From assembly GCF_010685995.1 (NCBI RefSeq), contig NZ_JAAGWK010000005.1, positions 1 to 64,000 on the forward strand: DNA of 64,000 bases, in the 5' to 3' direction. Under the pieces are notes generated by a model that searched no databases, was not told where the DNA came from, and saw only the letters and a list, made by a program, of their open reading frames with translations. Shown piece after piece: positions 1 to 8,464 of the stretch. Within the stretch, counting starts at the first letter, position 1; each line of letters begins with the position of its first letter. The position numbers were made by a program, and so were the translations under genes. Source of the DNA: Goekera deserti (GTDB lineage Bacteria; Actinomycetota; Actinomycetes; Mycobacteriales; Geodermatophilaceae).

Positions 1-77
1 ACCCGGTCCCGAGCCCCCCCCCCGCCCCCGTCCATGGTCCTTCCGCGGGAACGGCCGGCGTCCCGGACAGCCGGGCT

Positions 78-99
78 GGCCCTTTCCGCGGAAAGGGCC
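78..99 (-). terminator. Hairpin downstream of the CNNM-family gene
   Basis: A perfect 10-bp stem (GGCCCTTTCC / GGAAAGGGCC) with a two-base centre lies eight bases past the stop codon of the minus-strand CNNM gene. There is no T tract, so it is a stem-type terminator or 3'-end stabiliser by position only. Confidence 0.55.
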
Positions 100-106
100 G
101 GTCGGG

Positions 107-1522
107 TCAGACCGCGGTGCTGCCGGTGCGGGAGGCGGCGGTGCCGCGGGCGGAGAGCGGTTCGAGGTCGCCGGTCGGGTCGGCGCGGCGACCCCGCTCG
201 TCGCCGTCCCGGCCCTCCTCGCCCGGTTCCTCGTCGTCGGCGCCCGGGTCGGGGGCGACGGTGATCCGGGCGATGCGCCGGCCGTCCAGCTCGGCCACGG
301 TGAGCTCGCGGCCGGAGGCGACCACCGTGTCGCCGACGACCGGCAGCCGCCCCAGCTCGGCCAGCACGTAACCCGCCACCGTCTCGTACGGGCCCTCGGG
401 CAGCTGCAGGCCGGTGGTCTCGGCGAAGTCGTCCAGGTTGAGCAGGCCGTCGACCTCGTGCGGGCCGCCGGCGGGCTCGTCGTCCTCGGCGACGTCCTCG
501 TCGTACTCGTCGTAGATCTCCCCGATGACCTCCTCGATGAGGTCCTCCAGGGTGACGATGCCGTCGGTGCCGCCGTACTCGTCGACGACGATCGCCAGGT
601 GGTGGCTCTCCCGGCGCATCTCCGACAGCGCGGTGAGCACGCCGGCGGTACCGGGCAGCTGCTTGACCTCACGGGCCAGGTCGCCGACCGTGGCCGCGCG
701 GCCGGCCGGGTGCCTGGGCAGGACCAGGTCGCGCACGTGCACGAAGCCGACGACGTCGTCCTGGCTACGGCCCACCACGGGGTAGCGGGAGTGCGGGGAG
801 TCGGCGATCTGCTTGCCCGCCCGGCTGGCCGTCATCGACGCGTCGAGGAACTGGACCTCGGTGCGCGGTGTCATCACCTCACGCACCTCGCGGTCACCGG
901 CGCGGAACACCTCGTCGATCAGCCGGCGCTCGTCGCTGGACAGCGACTCGTGCGCGGCGACCAGGTCGCGCAGCTCCTCCTGGCTGATCGACTCCCCGCT
1001 CTGCGTGGGGTCGCCGCCGAGCAGGCGCACCAGCAGGTCCGTGGAGCGGGAGAGCACCCAGATGATCGGCCGGGACAGCACGGCGATCCGGTTGAGCGGC
1101 CCGGCGACCAGCAGCGAGAAGCCCTCCGCCCGCTGCAGCGCCAGCCGCTTGGGCGTGAGCTCCCCGACGACGAGGCTCAGGTAGCTGATGGCGATGGTGA
1201 CCAGCACGAAGGCCAGCGGGTCGGCCAGGCCCGGGCCCATGCCCATCCCGGTGAACCAGTCGGCCAGCGGTGTCGACAGCGTGCTGGCGCCGAAGGCGGC
1301 GGAGAAGAAGCCGGCCAGGGTGACGCCGACCTGCACGGCGGCCAGGAACCGGTTGGGGTCGCTGAGCAGCTTGCCCAGCGCGCGCCCCCGGCGGCCGGTG
1401 CCCTCCAGGGCGCGCACCTGGGACTCGCGCAGCGACACCAGGGCGATCTCGGCGCCGGAGAAGAAGCCGCCGATCAGCACGAACACGACGACCAGGACGA
1501 CGTTGAGCCAGATCTCGCTCAC
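107..1522 (-). CDS. CNNM/CorC-HlyC family membrane protein with DUF21, CBS pair and CorC domain
   Basis: A 471-residue membrane protein of the CNNM/CorC (hemolysin C-like) family, whose members are linked to magnesium or cobalt transport and efflux. The N-terminal DUF21 domain (about residues 1-190) carries hydrophobic helices including FSGAEIALVSL, typical of the family. A tandem CBS pair follows (about 205-335, with VMTPRTEVQFLD and IVVDEYGGTDGIVTLEDL), then an acidic linker and a C-terminal CorC_HlyC domain (about 350-430), ending in a charged, disordered tail. I chose the GTG at 1522 because it begins right at the first membrane helix (SEIWLNVVLVVV) and has a GGGAG stretch upstream; a longer reading frame to 1570 adds only proline-rich residues. 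Substrate is not readable from sequence. Confidence 0.93.
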   Translation of the reverse strand: MSEIWLNVVLVVVFVLIGGFFSGAEIALVSLRESQVRALEGTGRRGRALGKLLSDPNRFLAAVQVGVTLAGFFSAAFGASTLSTPLADWFTGMGMGPGLADPLAFVLVTIAISYLSLVVGELTPKRLALQRAEGFSLLVAGPLNRIAVLSRPIIWVLSRSTDLLVRLLGGDPTQSGESISQEELRDLVAAHESLSSDERRLIDEVFRAGDREVREVMTPRTEVQFLDASMTASRAGKQIADSPHSRYPVVGRSQDDVVGFVHVRDLVLPRHPAGRAATVGDLAREVKQLPGTAGVLTALSEMRRESHHLAIVVDEYGGTDGIVTLEDLIEEVIGEIYDEYDEDVAEDDEPAGGPHEVDGLLNLDDFAETTGLQLPEGPYETVAGYVLAELGRLPVVGDTVVASGRELTVAELDGRRIARITVAPDPGADDEEPGEEGRDGDERGRRADPTGDLEPLSARGTAASRTGSTAV

Positions 1523-1708
1523 CAGCGGTGGTGCTCCCTCGGGGGGCGAGGCGGGACGATGAGCACCCACCGTAGTCGCGACCGGGCCGGCCGCCCGCCG
1601 CGAGGCCCGGGCCGGGGACCGGGCAGCCCGGGCACCGCGCGGCGGCCTCCTGACGCTCCGTGCTCGTCTACGCTCAGCGGGTCACACACTCTGAGCCGAG
1701 GAGCTCGC

Positions 1709-2683
1709 GTGCCCGATCGGACGACGACGGCGCCGCGCACCCACCGCTGGTCCATCGCCCTGGTGGCCGTGGCCGTCGCGCTGGTCCCGCCGGCGGTCGG
1801 TGCGATCGGCGCGCCCGCGGCGGTGGCCGGGCAGGTCGACGCCCCGGTGGCCGGGGCGGACGCCCGGGCGGTCGGCACCGACGCGTCGGCGCCCGATGCC
1901 CTGTCGGCGCCCGGTGACCCGTCGCCGGCTCCTGCACCGGGAGCACCAGCGCCGGGTGCAGGAGCGGCGAGTGCTCCCGCGCCGGGCACCCCGGCGCCCG
2001 GGGCCCCTGTCCCCGAGGGGGCGCCCCCCGGCGTGCCGGCTCCAGGAGGCTCCGCTCCGGGCGGCTCAGCTGCGGGCGGCTCAGCTGCGGGTGGCACGGC
2101 CCCGGGCAGGACGACTCCGGCACCCGGGGCACCGCCCCCGGCTCCGCTGGGCGCCGGCGCGCCGGCGCCCGCGGCGCTCCCCTCCCCCGCGCGTCCGGCG
2201 GCCACCACGGGCCCACGGGGCACGCCTGCCGGGCCGGCCGGGTCCGCGCCGCCGGCCGCAGCGGCGCCCACGCCCGCCCCGGCGCCACCGGTGGCCACCG
2301 GGTCGGCCGACGCCGCCGAGGCCGACGTGCTGGCGCTGGTGAACGAGGCGCGCGCCGCCGCCGGCTGCGCACCCGTCACCCAGGACGGCGCCCTGGCGGA
2401 CCTGGCCCGCGCGCACAGCGCGGACATGCGCGACCGCGGGTTCTTCAGCCACACGGACCCCAACGGACAGGACCCGTGGGCCCGGGCCCGGGCGGCCGGT
2501 GTGTCCACGGCGCGCGCGGAGAACATCGCCCGCGGCCAGTCCGACGCTGCCGCGGTGATGGCCGGCTGGATGGCCAGCCCCGGCCACCGGTCCAACATCC
2601 TGAACTGCTCGCTGCGCACCCTCGGGGTGGGCGTGGCCCGCGGCCCCGGCGGCCCCTGGTGGACGCAGGTCCTCGGCAGCTGA
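1709..2683 (+). CDS. Secreted CAP-domain (SCP-like) protein with long Pro/Ala/Gly linker
   Basis: A 324-residue exported protein. Residues about 12-30 form a hydrophobic signal or anchor (ALVAVAVALVPPAVG). Residues 31-200 are a low-complexity Pro/Ala/Gly stretch containing near-identical short repeats (a GGSA unit repeated around base 2060-2095). The C-terminal 120 residues are a CAP domain (PF00188): EARAAAGCAP, the conserved HSADM and HTDPNG motifs, and the late GWMASPGHRSNILN signature, with two cysteines placed to form a disulfide. Bacterial CAP proteins are extracellular and mostly of unknown function; there is no peptidase triad to call. GTG start chosen for the GAGGAG ribosome site at 1698-1703. 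It is divergent from the CNNM gene. Confidence 0.9.
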   Translation: MPDRTTTAPRTHRWSIALVAVAVALVPPAVGAIGAPAAVAGQVDAPVAGADARAVGTDASAPDALSAPGDPSPAPAPGAPAPGAGAASAPAPGTPAPGAPVPEGAPPGVPAPGGSAPGGSAAGGSAAGGTAPGRTTPAPGAPPPAPLGAGAPAPAALPSPARPAATTGPRGTPAGPAGSAPPAAAAPTPAPAPPVATGSADAAEADVLALVNEARAAAGCAPVTQDGALADLARAHSADMRDRGFFSHTDPNGQDPWARARAAGVSTARAENIARGQSDAAAVMAGWMASPGHRSNILNCSLRTLGVGVARGPGGPWWTQVLGS

Positions 2684-2691
2684 CCGCCGAC

Positions 2692-2758
2692 CATGATCAC
2701 CCCGGGTCCAGCGGGGTGTCCGGCCGCCGGACAGCCCGCTGCACCCGGGGTGATCATG
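2692..2758. repeat. 67-bp near-perfect palindrome (copy A)
   Basis: Left arm 2692-2724 and right arm 2726-2758 are complementary at 31 of 33 positions around a single central base, beginning and ending CATGATCAC...GTGATCATG. Its inner 63 bp (2694-2756) align without gaps to copy B at 3691-3753. The stop codon of the DUF559 gene (2754-2756) lies inside the right arm. It also sits just behind the convergent CAP gene and could act as a two-way terminator. Confidence 0.9.
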
Positions 2759-3641
2759 ACGCCAGCGCGGAGTGGACCCGCACCAGCATCCCGGCGGGGC
2801 GGTGCAGGTCGGCAGCGGTGACGAAGACGACCCGCCATCCGGCAGCGAGCAGCGCGTTGAGTCGCCGGCGGTCGGCGACGAACTGCTGCGGGTCCCGGTG
2901 CCAGAGGCCGTCGTACTCCACGGCGAGGCGGTGTTCGGGCCAGGCGAAGTCCACCCTGGCGACGAACACCCCGCGGTGCAGGACCACGTGCTGAGCCACC
3001 GAGGACAGCCCGGCCCGCTGCAGCACGAGCCGCAGCCGGGTCTCCTGCGGCGACTGGGCCAGCCCGTCGGCCCACCCGACGACCTCGCGTGCCTGCCGGC
3101 TCCCCCGGCACCTCGGCAGCGCAGCGACGGCACGGCGCACGTCTCCCAGGTCCACCATGCCGGCGTGCACCAGGCGATCGAGGAGCACCACGACCTCGTC
3201 GGGATCCGGAGCCCCGGAGCGCGCGAGGTCCACCGCCGTCCGGACACGGTCCGTCCACCGCAGCCACGGGCCCTGCCGGACGACGTCGCCCGAGAGGTCG
3301 GCCGCGCGCACGCGCACACCCGGCGCCGGGCTCCACCGGGTCCCGGGCGGCAGGAGGACCTCGACCGGGTCGTCCGGGCCGACGAGTCCGCGCACGCCCC
3401 AGAGGTCTGCGGCGGTGCGACCCCCGAAGGCTGCGCCCGGCGGCATCACCAGCGCGGTGCCGCGGGCGTACAGCCGGTGGGTGCGCTCCTGGTCGACGTG
3501 CGCGTAGACGTCGTGCCGCACCCGCCGCCAGGCACTGCTGCGCAACTGGTCGGGGGTCAGCAGGCCGGCGCCCACCGCCCAGGTGCCCCGGAACACCATC
3601 CCCCGCAGGGTCGGCGGCACGCCAGGGGCAGGAGGCACCAC
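2754..3641 (-). CDS. DUF559 nuclease-fold protein with AbiEi-like N-terminal domain
   Basis: About 295 residues. The N-terminal part (residues about 20-110) resembles the winged-helix and following domain of AbiEi-type antitoxin-like proteins (GLLTPDQLRSSAWRRVRHDVY, then a GGRTAADLWG motif). The C-terminal 100 residues are a DUF559 domain, a Vsr/PD-(D/E)XK-like nuclease fold: RVDFAWPEHRLAVEYDG supplies the expected D...E-x-D acidic positions, followed by RDPQQFVADRRR and a WRVVFVTAADL strand. Such solitary genes are common in actinobacteria and have no assigned function; no AbiEii toxin partner is adjacent. Start is uncertain: GTG at 3641 or 3620, or ATG at 3599, none with a clear ribosome site. 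Its stop codon overlaps palindrome A and a homologous palindrome B lies upstream. Confidence 0.8.
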   Translation of the reverse strand: MVPPAPGVPPTLRGMVFRGTWAVGAGLLTPDQLRSSAWRRVRHDVYAHVDQERTHRLYARGTALVMPPGAAFGGRTAADLWGVRGLVGPDDPVEVLLPPGTRWSPAPGVRVRAADLSGDVVRQGPWLRWTDRVRTAVDLARSGAPDPDEVVVLLDRLVHAGMVDLGDVRRAVAALPRCRGSRQAREVVGWADGLAQSPQETRLRLVLQRAGLSSVAQHVVLHRGVFVARVDFAWPEHRLAVEYDGLWHRDPQQFVADRRRLNALLAAGWRVVFVTAADLHRPAGMLVRVHSALAS

Positions 3642-3690
3642 GAGAGCATCGACGTCCGGCGCCCACCGCCGCTTCCGTCGTCCACAGGCT

Positions 3691-3753
3691 TGATCACCAC
3701 GGGTCCAGCGGGCGGTCGGGTCGCCGGACAGCCCGCTCAGCCCGAGGTGATCA
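3691..3753. repeat. 63-bp palindrome (copy B), homologous to copy A
   Basis: Starts and ends TGATCA, exactly 63 bp like copy A's core, and matches it at most positions (shared CGGGTCCAGCGGG on the left, GCCGGACAGCCCGCT in the middle, GGTGATCA on the right). Its self-complementarity is less perfect than copy A. It lies about 50 bp upstream of the DUF559 gene and behind icd's terminator. Confidence 0.85.
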
Positions 3754-3774
3754 CCGTCCACCCCCGGGACGCAC

Positions 3775-3810
3775 GACGGCCCCGCACCCGGGAGGGGGTG
3801 CGGGGCCGTC
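3775..3810 (-). terminator. Terminator-like hairpin after icd
   Basis: A perfect 15-bp stem, GACGGCCCCGCACCC (3775-3789) and GGGTGCGGGGCCGTC (3796-3810), with a six-base loop, 20 bp past the icd stop codon. No T tract. Confidence 0.65.
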
Positions 3811-3829
3811 GGGGGGAGGGCGGGGTGGG

Positions 3830-5044
3830 TCAGGCCATGGCCTTCTGCAGGTTGGCGTCGATCGCGGCGAGGAAGTCCTGGGTGCTGAGCCAGGGGGCGT
3901 CCTTGCTGATCAGCAGGGCGAGGTCCTTGGTCATCTGGCCGCTCTCGACGGTCTCGATGCACACGCGCTCGAGGGTCTCGGCGAAGGCGGTGACCTCCGG
4001 CTGGCCGTCCAGCTTGCCGCGGTGCGCGAGCCCCCGCGTCCAGGCGAAGATCGACGCGATCGGGTTGGTCGACGTCTCCTTGCCCTGCTGGTGCTGGCGG
4101 TAGTGCCGGGTGACGGTACCGTGCGCGGCCTCCGCCTCGACGGTCTTGCCGTCCGGGGTGGCCAGCACCGACGTCATTAGGCCCAGCGAGCCGAAGCCCT
4201 GCGCCACGGTGTCGCTCTGCACGTCGCCGTCGTAGTTCTTGCACGCCCAGACGTAGCCGCCCTCCCACTTGAGGGACGCCGCGACCATGTCGTCGATGAG
4301 GCGGTGCTCGTAGGTGATCCCGGCGGCGTCGAACTTCTCCTTGAACTCCGCCTGGAACACCTCCTCGAAGATGTCCTTGAACCGGCCGTCGTAGGCCTTG
4401 AGGATGGTGTTCTTCGTGGAGAGGTACACCGGGTAGTTGCGGTTCAGGCCGTAGTTCAGCGAGGCCCGGGCGAAGTCGCGGATCGAGTCGTCGAGGTTGT
4501 ACATCGACAGCGAGACGCCGGCACCGGGGGCCTGGAAGACCTCGCGCTCGATCGGCTCGGAGCCGTCCTCGGGGGTGAAGACGACCTTCAGCGTGCCCGC
4601 GGAGGGGAAGGTGAAGTCGGTGGCGCGGTACTGGTCGCCGTAGGCGTGGCGGCCGATGATGATCGGCTTGGTCCAGCCCGGCACCAGGCGCGGCACGTTG
4701 CTCATGATGATCGGCTCGCGGAAGATCACGCCGCCGAGGATGTTGCGGATCGTCCCGTTCGGGGAGCGCCACATCTTCTTCAGGCCGAACTCCTCGACGC
4801 GCGCCTCGTCGGGGGTGATGGTGGCGCACTTGACGCCCACGCCGTGCTTCTTGATCGCGTTGGCGGAGTCGATGGTGACCTGGTCGTCGGTGGCGTCCCG
4901 GTGCTCCATGCCCAGGTCGTAGTACTCCAGGTCCACGTCCAGGTACGGCAGGATCAGCTGGTCCTTGATGAACTGCCAGATGATCCGGGTCATCTCGTCG
5001 CCGTCGAGCTCGACGACGGTGCCCTTCACCTTGATCTTGTCCAC
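3830..5044 (-). CDS. icd: NADP-dependent isocitrate dehydrogenase
   Basis: A 404-residue enzyme of the TCA cycle that decarboxylates isocitrate to 2-oxoglutarate with NADP. The length and motifs are those of the homodimeric, eukaryote-like subfamily: [16 protein letters not shown] near residue 40, the substrate-binding segment [17 protein letters not shown] (about 90-106), [18 protein letters not shown], the [14 protein letters not shown] metal-site region with Asp ligands (about 250), and [14 protein letters not shown] near the C terminus. The ATG start is preceded by GAGAGGG about nine bases upstream. It lies 79 bp downstream of mdh on the same strand, so the two TCA genes may be co-transcribed; a strong hairpin follows. 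Confidence 0.97.
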   Translation of the reverse strand: MDKIKVKGTVVELDGDEMTRIIWQFIKDQLILPYLDVDLEYYDLGMEHRDATDDQVTIDSANAIKKHGVGVKCATITPDEARVEEFGLKKMWRSPNGTIRNILGGVIFREPIIMSNVPRLVPGWTKPIIIGRHAYGDQYRATDFTFPSAGTLKVVFTPEDGSEPIEREVFQAPGAGVSLSMYNLDDSIRDFARASLNYGLNRNYPVYLSTKNTILKAYDGRFKDIFEEVFQAEFKEKFDAAGITYEHRLIDDMVAASLKWEGGYVWACKNYDGDVQSDTVAQGFGSLGLMTSVLATPDGKTVEAEAAHGTVTRHYRQHQQGKETSTNPIASIFAWTRGLAHRGKLDGQPEVTAFAETLERVCIETVESGQMTKDLALLISKDAPWLSTQDFLAAIDANLQKAMA

Positions 5045-5123
5045 GTGGGGTGGTCCCTCTCTGTAGCGGCCGGGACGCGGACTGCGCCCCGAGGAGGCCC
5101 GGCGGTCGCGCCGGGCGGGTGGG

Positions 5124-6077
5124 CTAGAGGTCGGCGACGTCGGCCTGCTTGGCGCGGACGGCCTCGGCCGCCTCGCGCAGCCCGGCCAGCTCGCTGTCGG
5201 ACAGGTCGCCCTCGACGACGCGGGTGATGCCGCCGCGGCCGATCTCGGCCTCGACGCCGAGGTACACCCCGCTGATGCCGTACTGCCCGTCGACCCAGGC
5301 GCAGACCGGCATGACGGCCCCTGCGTCCTCGATGACGGCGCGGGCCATCCGGGCGGCGGCCGCGGACGGCGCGTAGTAGGCGGACCCCGTCTTGAGCAGC
5401 GCCACGACCTCGGCGCCGCCGTTGCGGGTGCGGGTGACCAGGTGCTCGATCCGGTCGGCGGCCAGCACGTCGGCCAGCGGCTTGCCGTCGACGGTGCAGC
5501 GGCTGGGCACCGGCACCATGGTGTCGCCGTGGCTGCCGAGGGTCAGCGTGCGCACCGAGCCCACCGGGACGCCGAGCTCCTCGGCCACGTTGTTGGTGAA
5601 GCGGGCCGTGTCCAGCATGCCGGCCTGCCCCATCACGCGCTCCTTCGGGAAACCGGTGGCCAGCTGGGCCAGCGCGGTCATCTCGTCCAGCGGGTTGGAC
5701 ACCACGATGACCACGGCGTCGGGTGAGGTGCGGGCGACGTTCTCGGCGACCTGGCGGACGATCTTCGCGTTGGTCTCGATCAGGTCCATCCGGCTCATGC
5801 CCGGCTTGCGCGGCAGGCCGGCGGTGATCACGACGACGTCGGATCCCTCGGTGCCCTCGTAGGACCCGCCGCCGACGCCGACGACCTGGGTCTCGAAGCC
5901 CTCGATCGGGCGGGACTGGTTCATGTCGAGGGCGATGCCCTCCGGCTTGCCCTCCACGATGTCGGTGAGCACGACGGTCTCGAAGACGTCGTACTCAGCG
6001 AGGCGCAGAGCAGTGGTGGAGCCGTAGAAACCGGCGCCGACGACGGTGACCTTGCCCGTGCGGGGCTTCGCTGCCAT
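5124..6077 (-). CDS. mdh: Malate dehydrogenase (LDH-like type)
   Basis: A 317-residue NAD-dependent malate dehydrogenase converting malate to oxaloacetate in the TCA cycle. The nucleotide-binding GAGFYGS motif lies near residue 14, the LTDIVEG strand gives the acidic residue that selects NAD, the substrate loop reads [10 protein letters not shown] (about 90-99), NPLDEMT is the conserved Asn segment, and [11 protein letters not shown] (about 173-183) holds the catalytic histidine. The arginine-rich loop is of the malate type rather than lactate type. I chose the ATG at 6077; a frame extending to 6113 adds an unconvincing leader. It precedes icd on the minus strand. Confidence 0.94.
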   Translation of the reverse strand: MAAKPRTGKVTVVGAGFYGSTTALRLAEYDVFETVVLTDIVEGKPEGIALDMNQSRPIEGFETQVVGVGGGSYEGTEGSDVVVITAGLPRKPGMSRMDLIETNAKIVRQVAENVARTSPDAVVIVVSNPLDEMTALAQLATGFPKERVMGQAGMLDTARFTNNVAEELGVPVGSVRTLTLGSHGDTMVPVPSRCTVDGKPLADVLAADRIEHLVTRTRNGGAEVVALLKTGSAYYAPSAAAARMARAVIEDAGAVMPVCAWVDGQYGISGVYLGVEAEIGRGGITRVVEGDLSDSELAGLREAAEAVRAKQADVADL

Positions 6078-6123
6078 GGTCACGAACCTATCGCCCACGG
6101 CGCTGCAGCACACCTGGCAGGGG

Positions 6124-6450
6124 TCAGCCCGCGGGGATGACGACGGCGAACACCGTCAGCAGCACCCCGACCGACAGGCACAGCACGACGTCGACGAGCC
6201 GGCTCCGAACGGCGAGGAACCCGGCCCGGCGCACCGGCAGCAGCAACCGCAGCACACCCGCCGCGGCGACCCCCAGGCCTATCGTGATCAGCCCACGGCG
6301 CCAGAAGTCGGCGGCCACCAGCAGCAGCCCCACCCCGACCGTCAGCAGGACGACGCCCAGCGGCCACTGCCGGATGAGACCGGCGAGCACGGGCCGGCGC
6401 GTGTACAGCGGCGGCCGGGTGGCCCCGGTGCCGCCGGCCCGTGGGGTCAT
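6124..6450 (-). CDS. DUF3017 small membrane protein
   Basis: A 108-residue integral membrane protein with three predicted helices ([57 protein letters not shown]) and a short basic N terminus. It belongs to DUF3017, an actinobacterial family of unknown function that is usually found directly behind folD, as here. Its ATG overlaps the folD stop codon by four bases, so translation is probably coupled. No catalytic motif is visible. Confidence 0.88.
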   Translation of the reverse strand: MTPRAGGTGATRPPLYTRRPVLAGLIRQWPLGVVLLTVGVGLLLVAADFWRRGLITIGLGVAAAGVLRLLLPVRRAGFLAVRSRLVDVVLCLSVGVLLTVFAVVIPAG

Positions 6451-7343
6451 GCGGTCAGCGCTCCGGGGGCGGGCGCCTGCCCGGCGGTGCGGCGCGCCAG
6501 CGCCTGCTCCGCGGCGACGACCACGTTGGACAGCAGCATCGCCCGGGTCATCGGGCCCACCCCGCCGGGGTTGGGGGCCACGTGCCCGGCGACCGAGGCG
6601 ACGTCGGCGGCGACGTCCCCGGCGATCTTCCCGTCCACCCGGCTGACCCCGACGTCGAGCACCGCCGCCCCGGGCTTCACCATCGCGGCGGTGACCAGGC
6701 CGGGCACCCCGGCCGCGGCGACGACGACGTCGGCGGTGCGCAGGTGGGCCGCCAGGTCACGGGTGCCGGTGTGGCAGAGGGTGACCGTGGCGTTCTCGCT
6801 GCGCCGGGTGAGCAGCAGGCCGAGCGGCCGGCCGACGGTGATGCCGCGGCCCACGACGACCACCTCGGCGCCGGCGATCGGCACGTCGAAGCGGCGCAGC
6901 AGCTCGACGATGCCCTGCGGCGTGCACGGCAGCGGCGCCGGCACCCCGAGCACCAGCCGGCCCAGGTTGACCGGGTGCAGACCGTCGGCGTCCTTGGCCG
7001 GGTCCATCAGCTCCAGCACGGCGTTCTCGTCCAGCCCGCGCGGCAGGGGCAGCTGCACGATGTACCCGGTGCACGCCGGGTCGGCGTTGAGCTCCTCGAC
7101 CACCGCGACGACGTCGGCCTGGCTCGCCGTCGCCGGCAGCTCGCGCTGGATGCTGGCGATGCCGACCTGGGCGCAGTCGGAGTGCTTGGCGCCCACGTAC
7201 CAGCGGCTGCCCGGGTCGTCCCCGACCAGCAGCGTGCCCAGCCCGGGACGGTGCCCGGCGGCGGCCAGGGCCTCGACGCGGGCGGTCAGCTCGGTGCGGA
7301 TGGTCGCTGCGGTCGCCTTGCCGTCCAGGATGGTCGCGGTCAC
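6447..7343 (-). CDS. folD: Bifunctional methylenetetrahydrofolate dehydrogenase / methenyltetrahydrofolate cyclohydrolase
   Basis: A 298-residue cytosolic enzyme that oxidises 5,10-methylene-THF with NADP and hydrolyses the methenyl product to 10-formyl-THF, the one-carbon donor used by PurN and PurH. Seen in the sequence: [20 protein letters not shown] (about residues 43-62) with the catalytic lysine, [15 protein letters not shown] (about 96-110), [14 protein letters not shown], and the NADP-binding [14 protein letters not shown] (about 165-178). Length is normal for FolD. ATG start. It is followed by the overlapping DUF3017 gene; purH and purN, users of its product, lie about 1.1 kb away. 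Confidence 0.96.
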   Translation of the reverse strand: MTATILDGKATAATIRTELTARVEALAAAGHRPGLGTLLVGDDPGSRWYVGAKHSDCAQVGIASIQRELPATASQADVVAVVEELNADPACTGYIVQLPLPRGLDENAVLELMDPAKDADGLHPVNLGRLVLGVPAPLPCTPQGIVELLRRFDVPIAGAEVVVVGRGITVGRPLGLLLTRRSENATVTLCHTGTRDLAAHLRTADVVVAAAGVPGLVTAAMVKPGAAVLDVGVSRVDGKIAGDVAADVASVAGHVAPNPGGVGPMTRAMLLSNVVVAAEQALARRTAGQAPAPGALTA

Positions 7344-7483
7344 CCCGCCAGTCTGCCCGAGGACGCCGGCCGGAGGTCCCGCCCCCGCGCGCCGCGTCCG
7401 CGGGCTGCCGACCCGGGGCGGTCACTAGGCTCCTGCGCCAGAGCGGCGGCGACCCGCCGCCCGACCCAGAGCGGAGAGGCCCG

Positions 7484-8341
7484 ATGAGCGGACCAGCACA
7501 CCGAGCCGACGGCACCGGACCGGTCGACGGCCACGAGCCGCCCGCCAGCGGCGGGCCGGCCCACGGCAGCTCGGCGGCCGGGACCTCGGACACCGGCCGT
7601 CCCGCCGAGCCGGCGACGGAGCCGTCGCCCGGCGGGCCGGCGGTGCAGGGCGCCACCCGGGACGACCAGCTGGGCGGCGCCGACCACCAGGCATGGCAGC
7701 GCCCGGACGGGGGTCGACCGGAGCCGACCCAGGACGACGCTGCCCGGTACCAGCCGGCGCCGCAGGCCCCGCCCCAGCAGGCGCCCCACCCGGGGGGCAC
7801 CGGCGTGCAGCCGGCGGTCGGCCCGCAGTCGCAGGCCGCGCCTGCGGGGGCGGCCACCGCGCCGCAGTACCGCAGCAACCCGGTGGCGTTCCGGCGTCCC
7901 GACGTGCTGGCCGGCCTGCTGCTGCTGCTGGCCGGGGTGGCGGCCGGCGTCAGCCTGGTGCTGGACTGGCTGCCCGACGGCCGCACCGGCACCGACCTGG
8001 TGCGCACCGGCGTCGACCAGGTCCGGACGTCGTTCTCCGACGTGGTCGACTCCGGCTTCTGGCAGCCGCTGCTGGTGGTGCTGGGCGGTGGCGCGCTGGC
8101 CCTGCTGGGCCTGCTGATGTTCCTGCCGGCCCGCAGGCACCGGCTGCTCGGGCTGCTGGCGCTGCTCGTGGCCGGCGGGGTGGTCGCCGCGGTGCTGGTG
8201 CCGCTGGTCCAGGAGCGGTTCCGGATGGACACCTTCGACCTCGGCTTCTACGTCGCCATCGCCGTCGCCGTCCTGGGCCTGCTCGGCGCCCTCAAGGCCC
8301 TGCTCACCGGCCCCAAGTACGCCACCGCCGGCCCCACCTGA
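7484..8341 (+). CDS. Hypothetical membrane protein with disordered N terminus and four helices
   Basis: 285 residues, not recognised as a named family. The first ~125 residues are polar and rich in Gly, Pro, Gln and Ala, presumably a disordered cytoplasmic tail (QPAPQAPPQQAPHPGG). The C-terminal half has four hydrophobic helices: VLAGLLLLLAGVAAGVSLVL, LLVVLGGGALALLGLLMFL, LLGLLALLVAGGVVAAVLV and FYVAIAVAVLGLLGALKALL. The layout, disordered tail followed by four helices, resembles the DUF5336-like protein encoded at 12-13.5 kb, but I see no clear sequence match between them. An ATG start with GGAGAGG upstream. Divergent from folD and convergent with purH, with a long inverted repeat between the latter two. 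Confidence 0.8.
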   Translation: MSGPAHRADGTGPVDGHEPPASGGPAHGSSAAGTSDTGRPAEPATEPSPGGPAVQGATRDDQLGGADHQAWQRPDGGRPEPTQDDAARYQPAPQAPPQQAPHPGGTGVQPAVGPQSQAAPAGAATAPQYRSNPVAFRRPDVLAGLLLLLAGVAAGVSLVLDWLPDGRTGTDLVRTGVDQVRTSFSDVVDSGFWQPLLVVLGGGALALLGLLMFLPARRHRLLGLLALLVAGGVVAAVLVPLVQERFRMDTFDLGFYVAIAVAVLGLLGALKALLTGPKYATAGPT

Positions 8342-8383
8342 CCCCCGCTCTTCCACCCAGCCCCGCCGGGCTGTCCCGCGCGG

Positions 8384-8439
8384 GATCATGGAGCTGCGTG
8401 AGCGACACGCCGCCCCGCACCTCACGCAGCTCCATGATC
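8384..8439. repeat. Perfect 19-bp inverted repeat between convergent genes
   Basis: GATCATGGAGCTGCGTGAG (8384-8402) and its exact complement CTCACGCAGCTCCATGATC (8421-8439) surround an 18-base loop. It lies between the converging membrane-protein gene and purH, 43 bp from one stop and 26 bp from the other. It could be a bidirectional terminator, but the absence of T tracts and the mixed-sequence arms are more like a dispersed palindromic element. Confidence 0.85.
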
Positions 8440-8464
8440 GCCGGGCACGACCGTCGGCGGGTGG

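Noticed and set aside
1-106. Short plus-strand frame at the left edge of the window
   Set aside because: Arg/Pro-rich translation typical of antisense GC-rich DNA; the region contains only the hairpin behind the CNNM gene.
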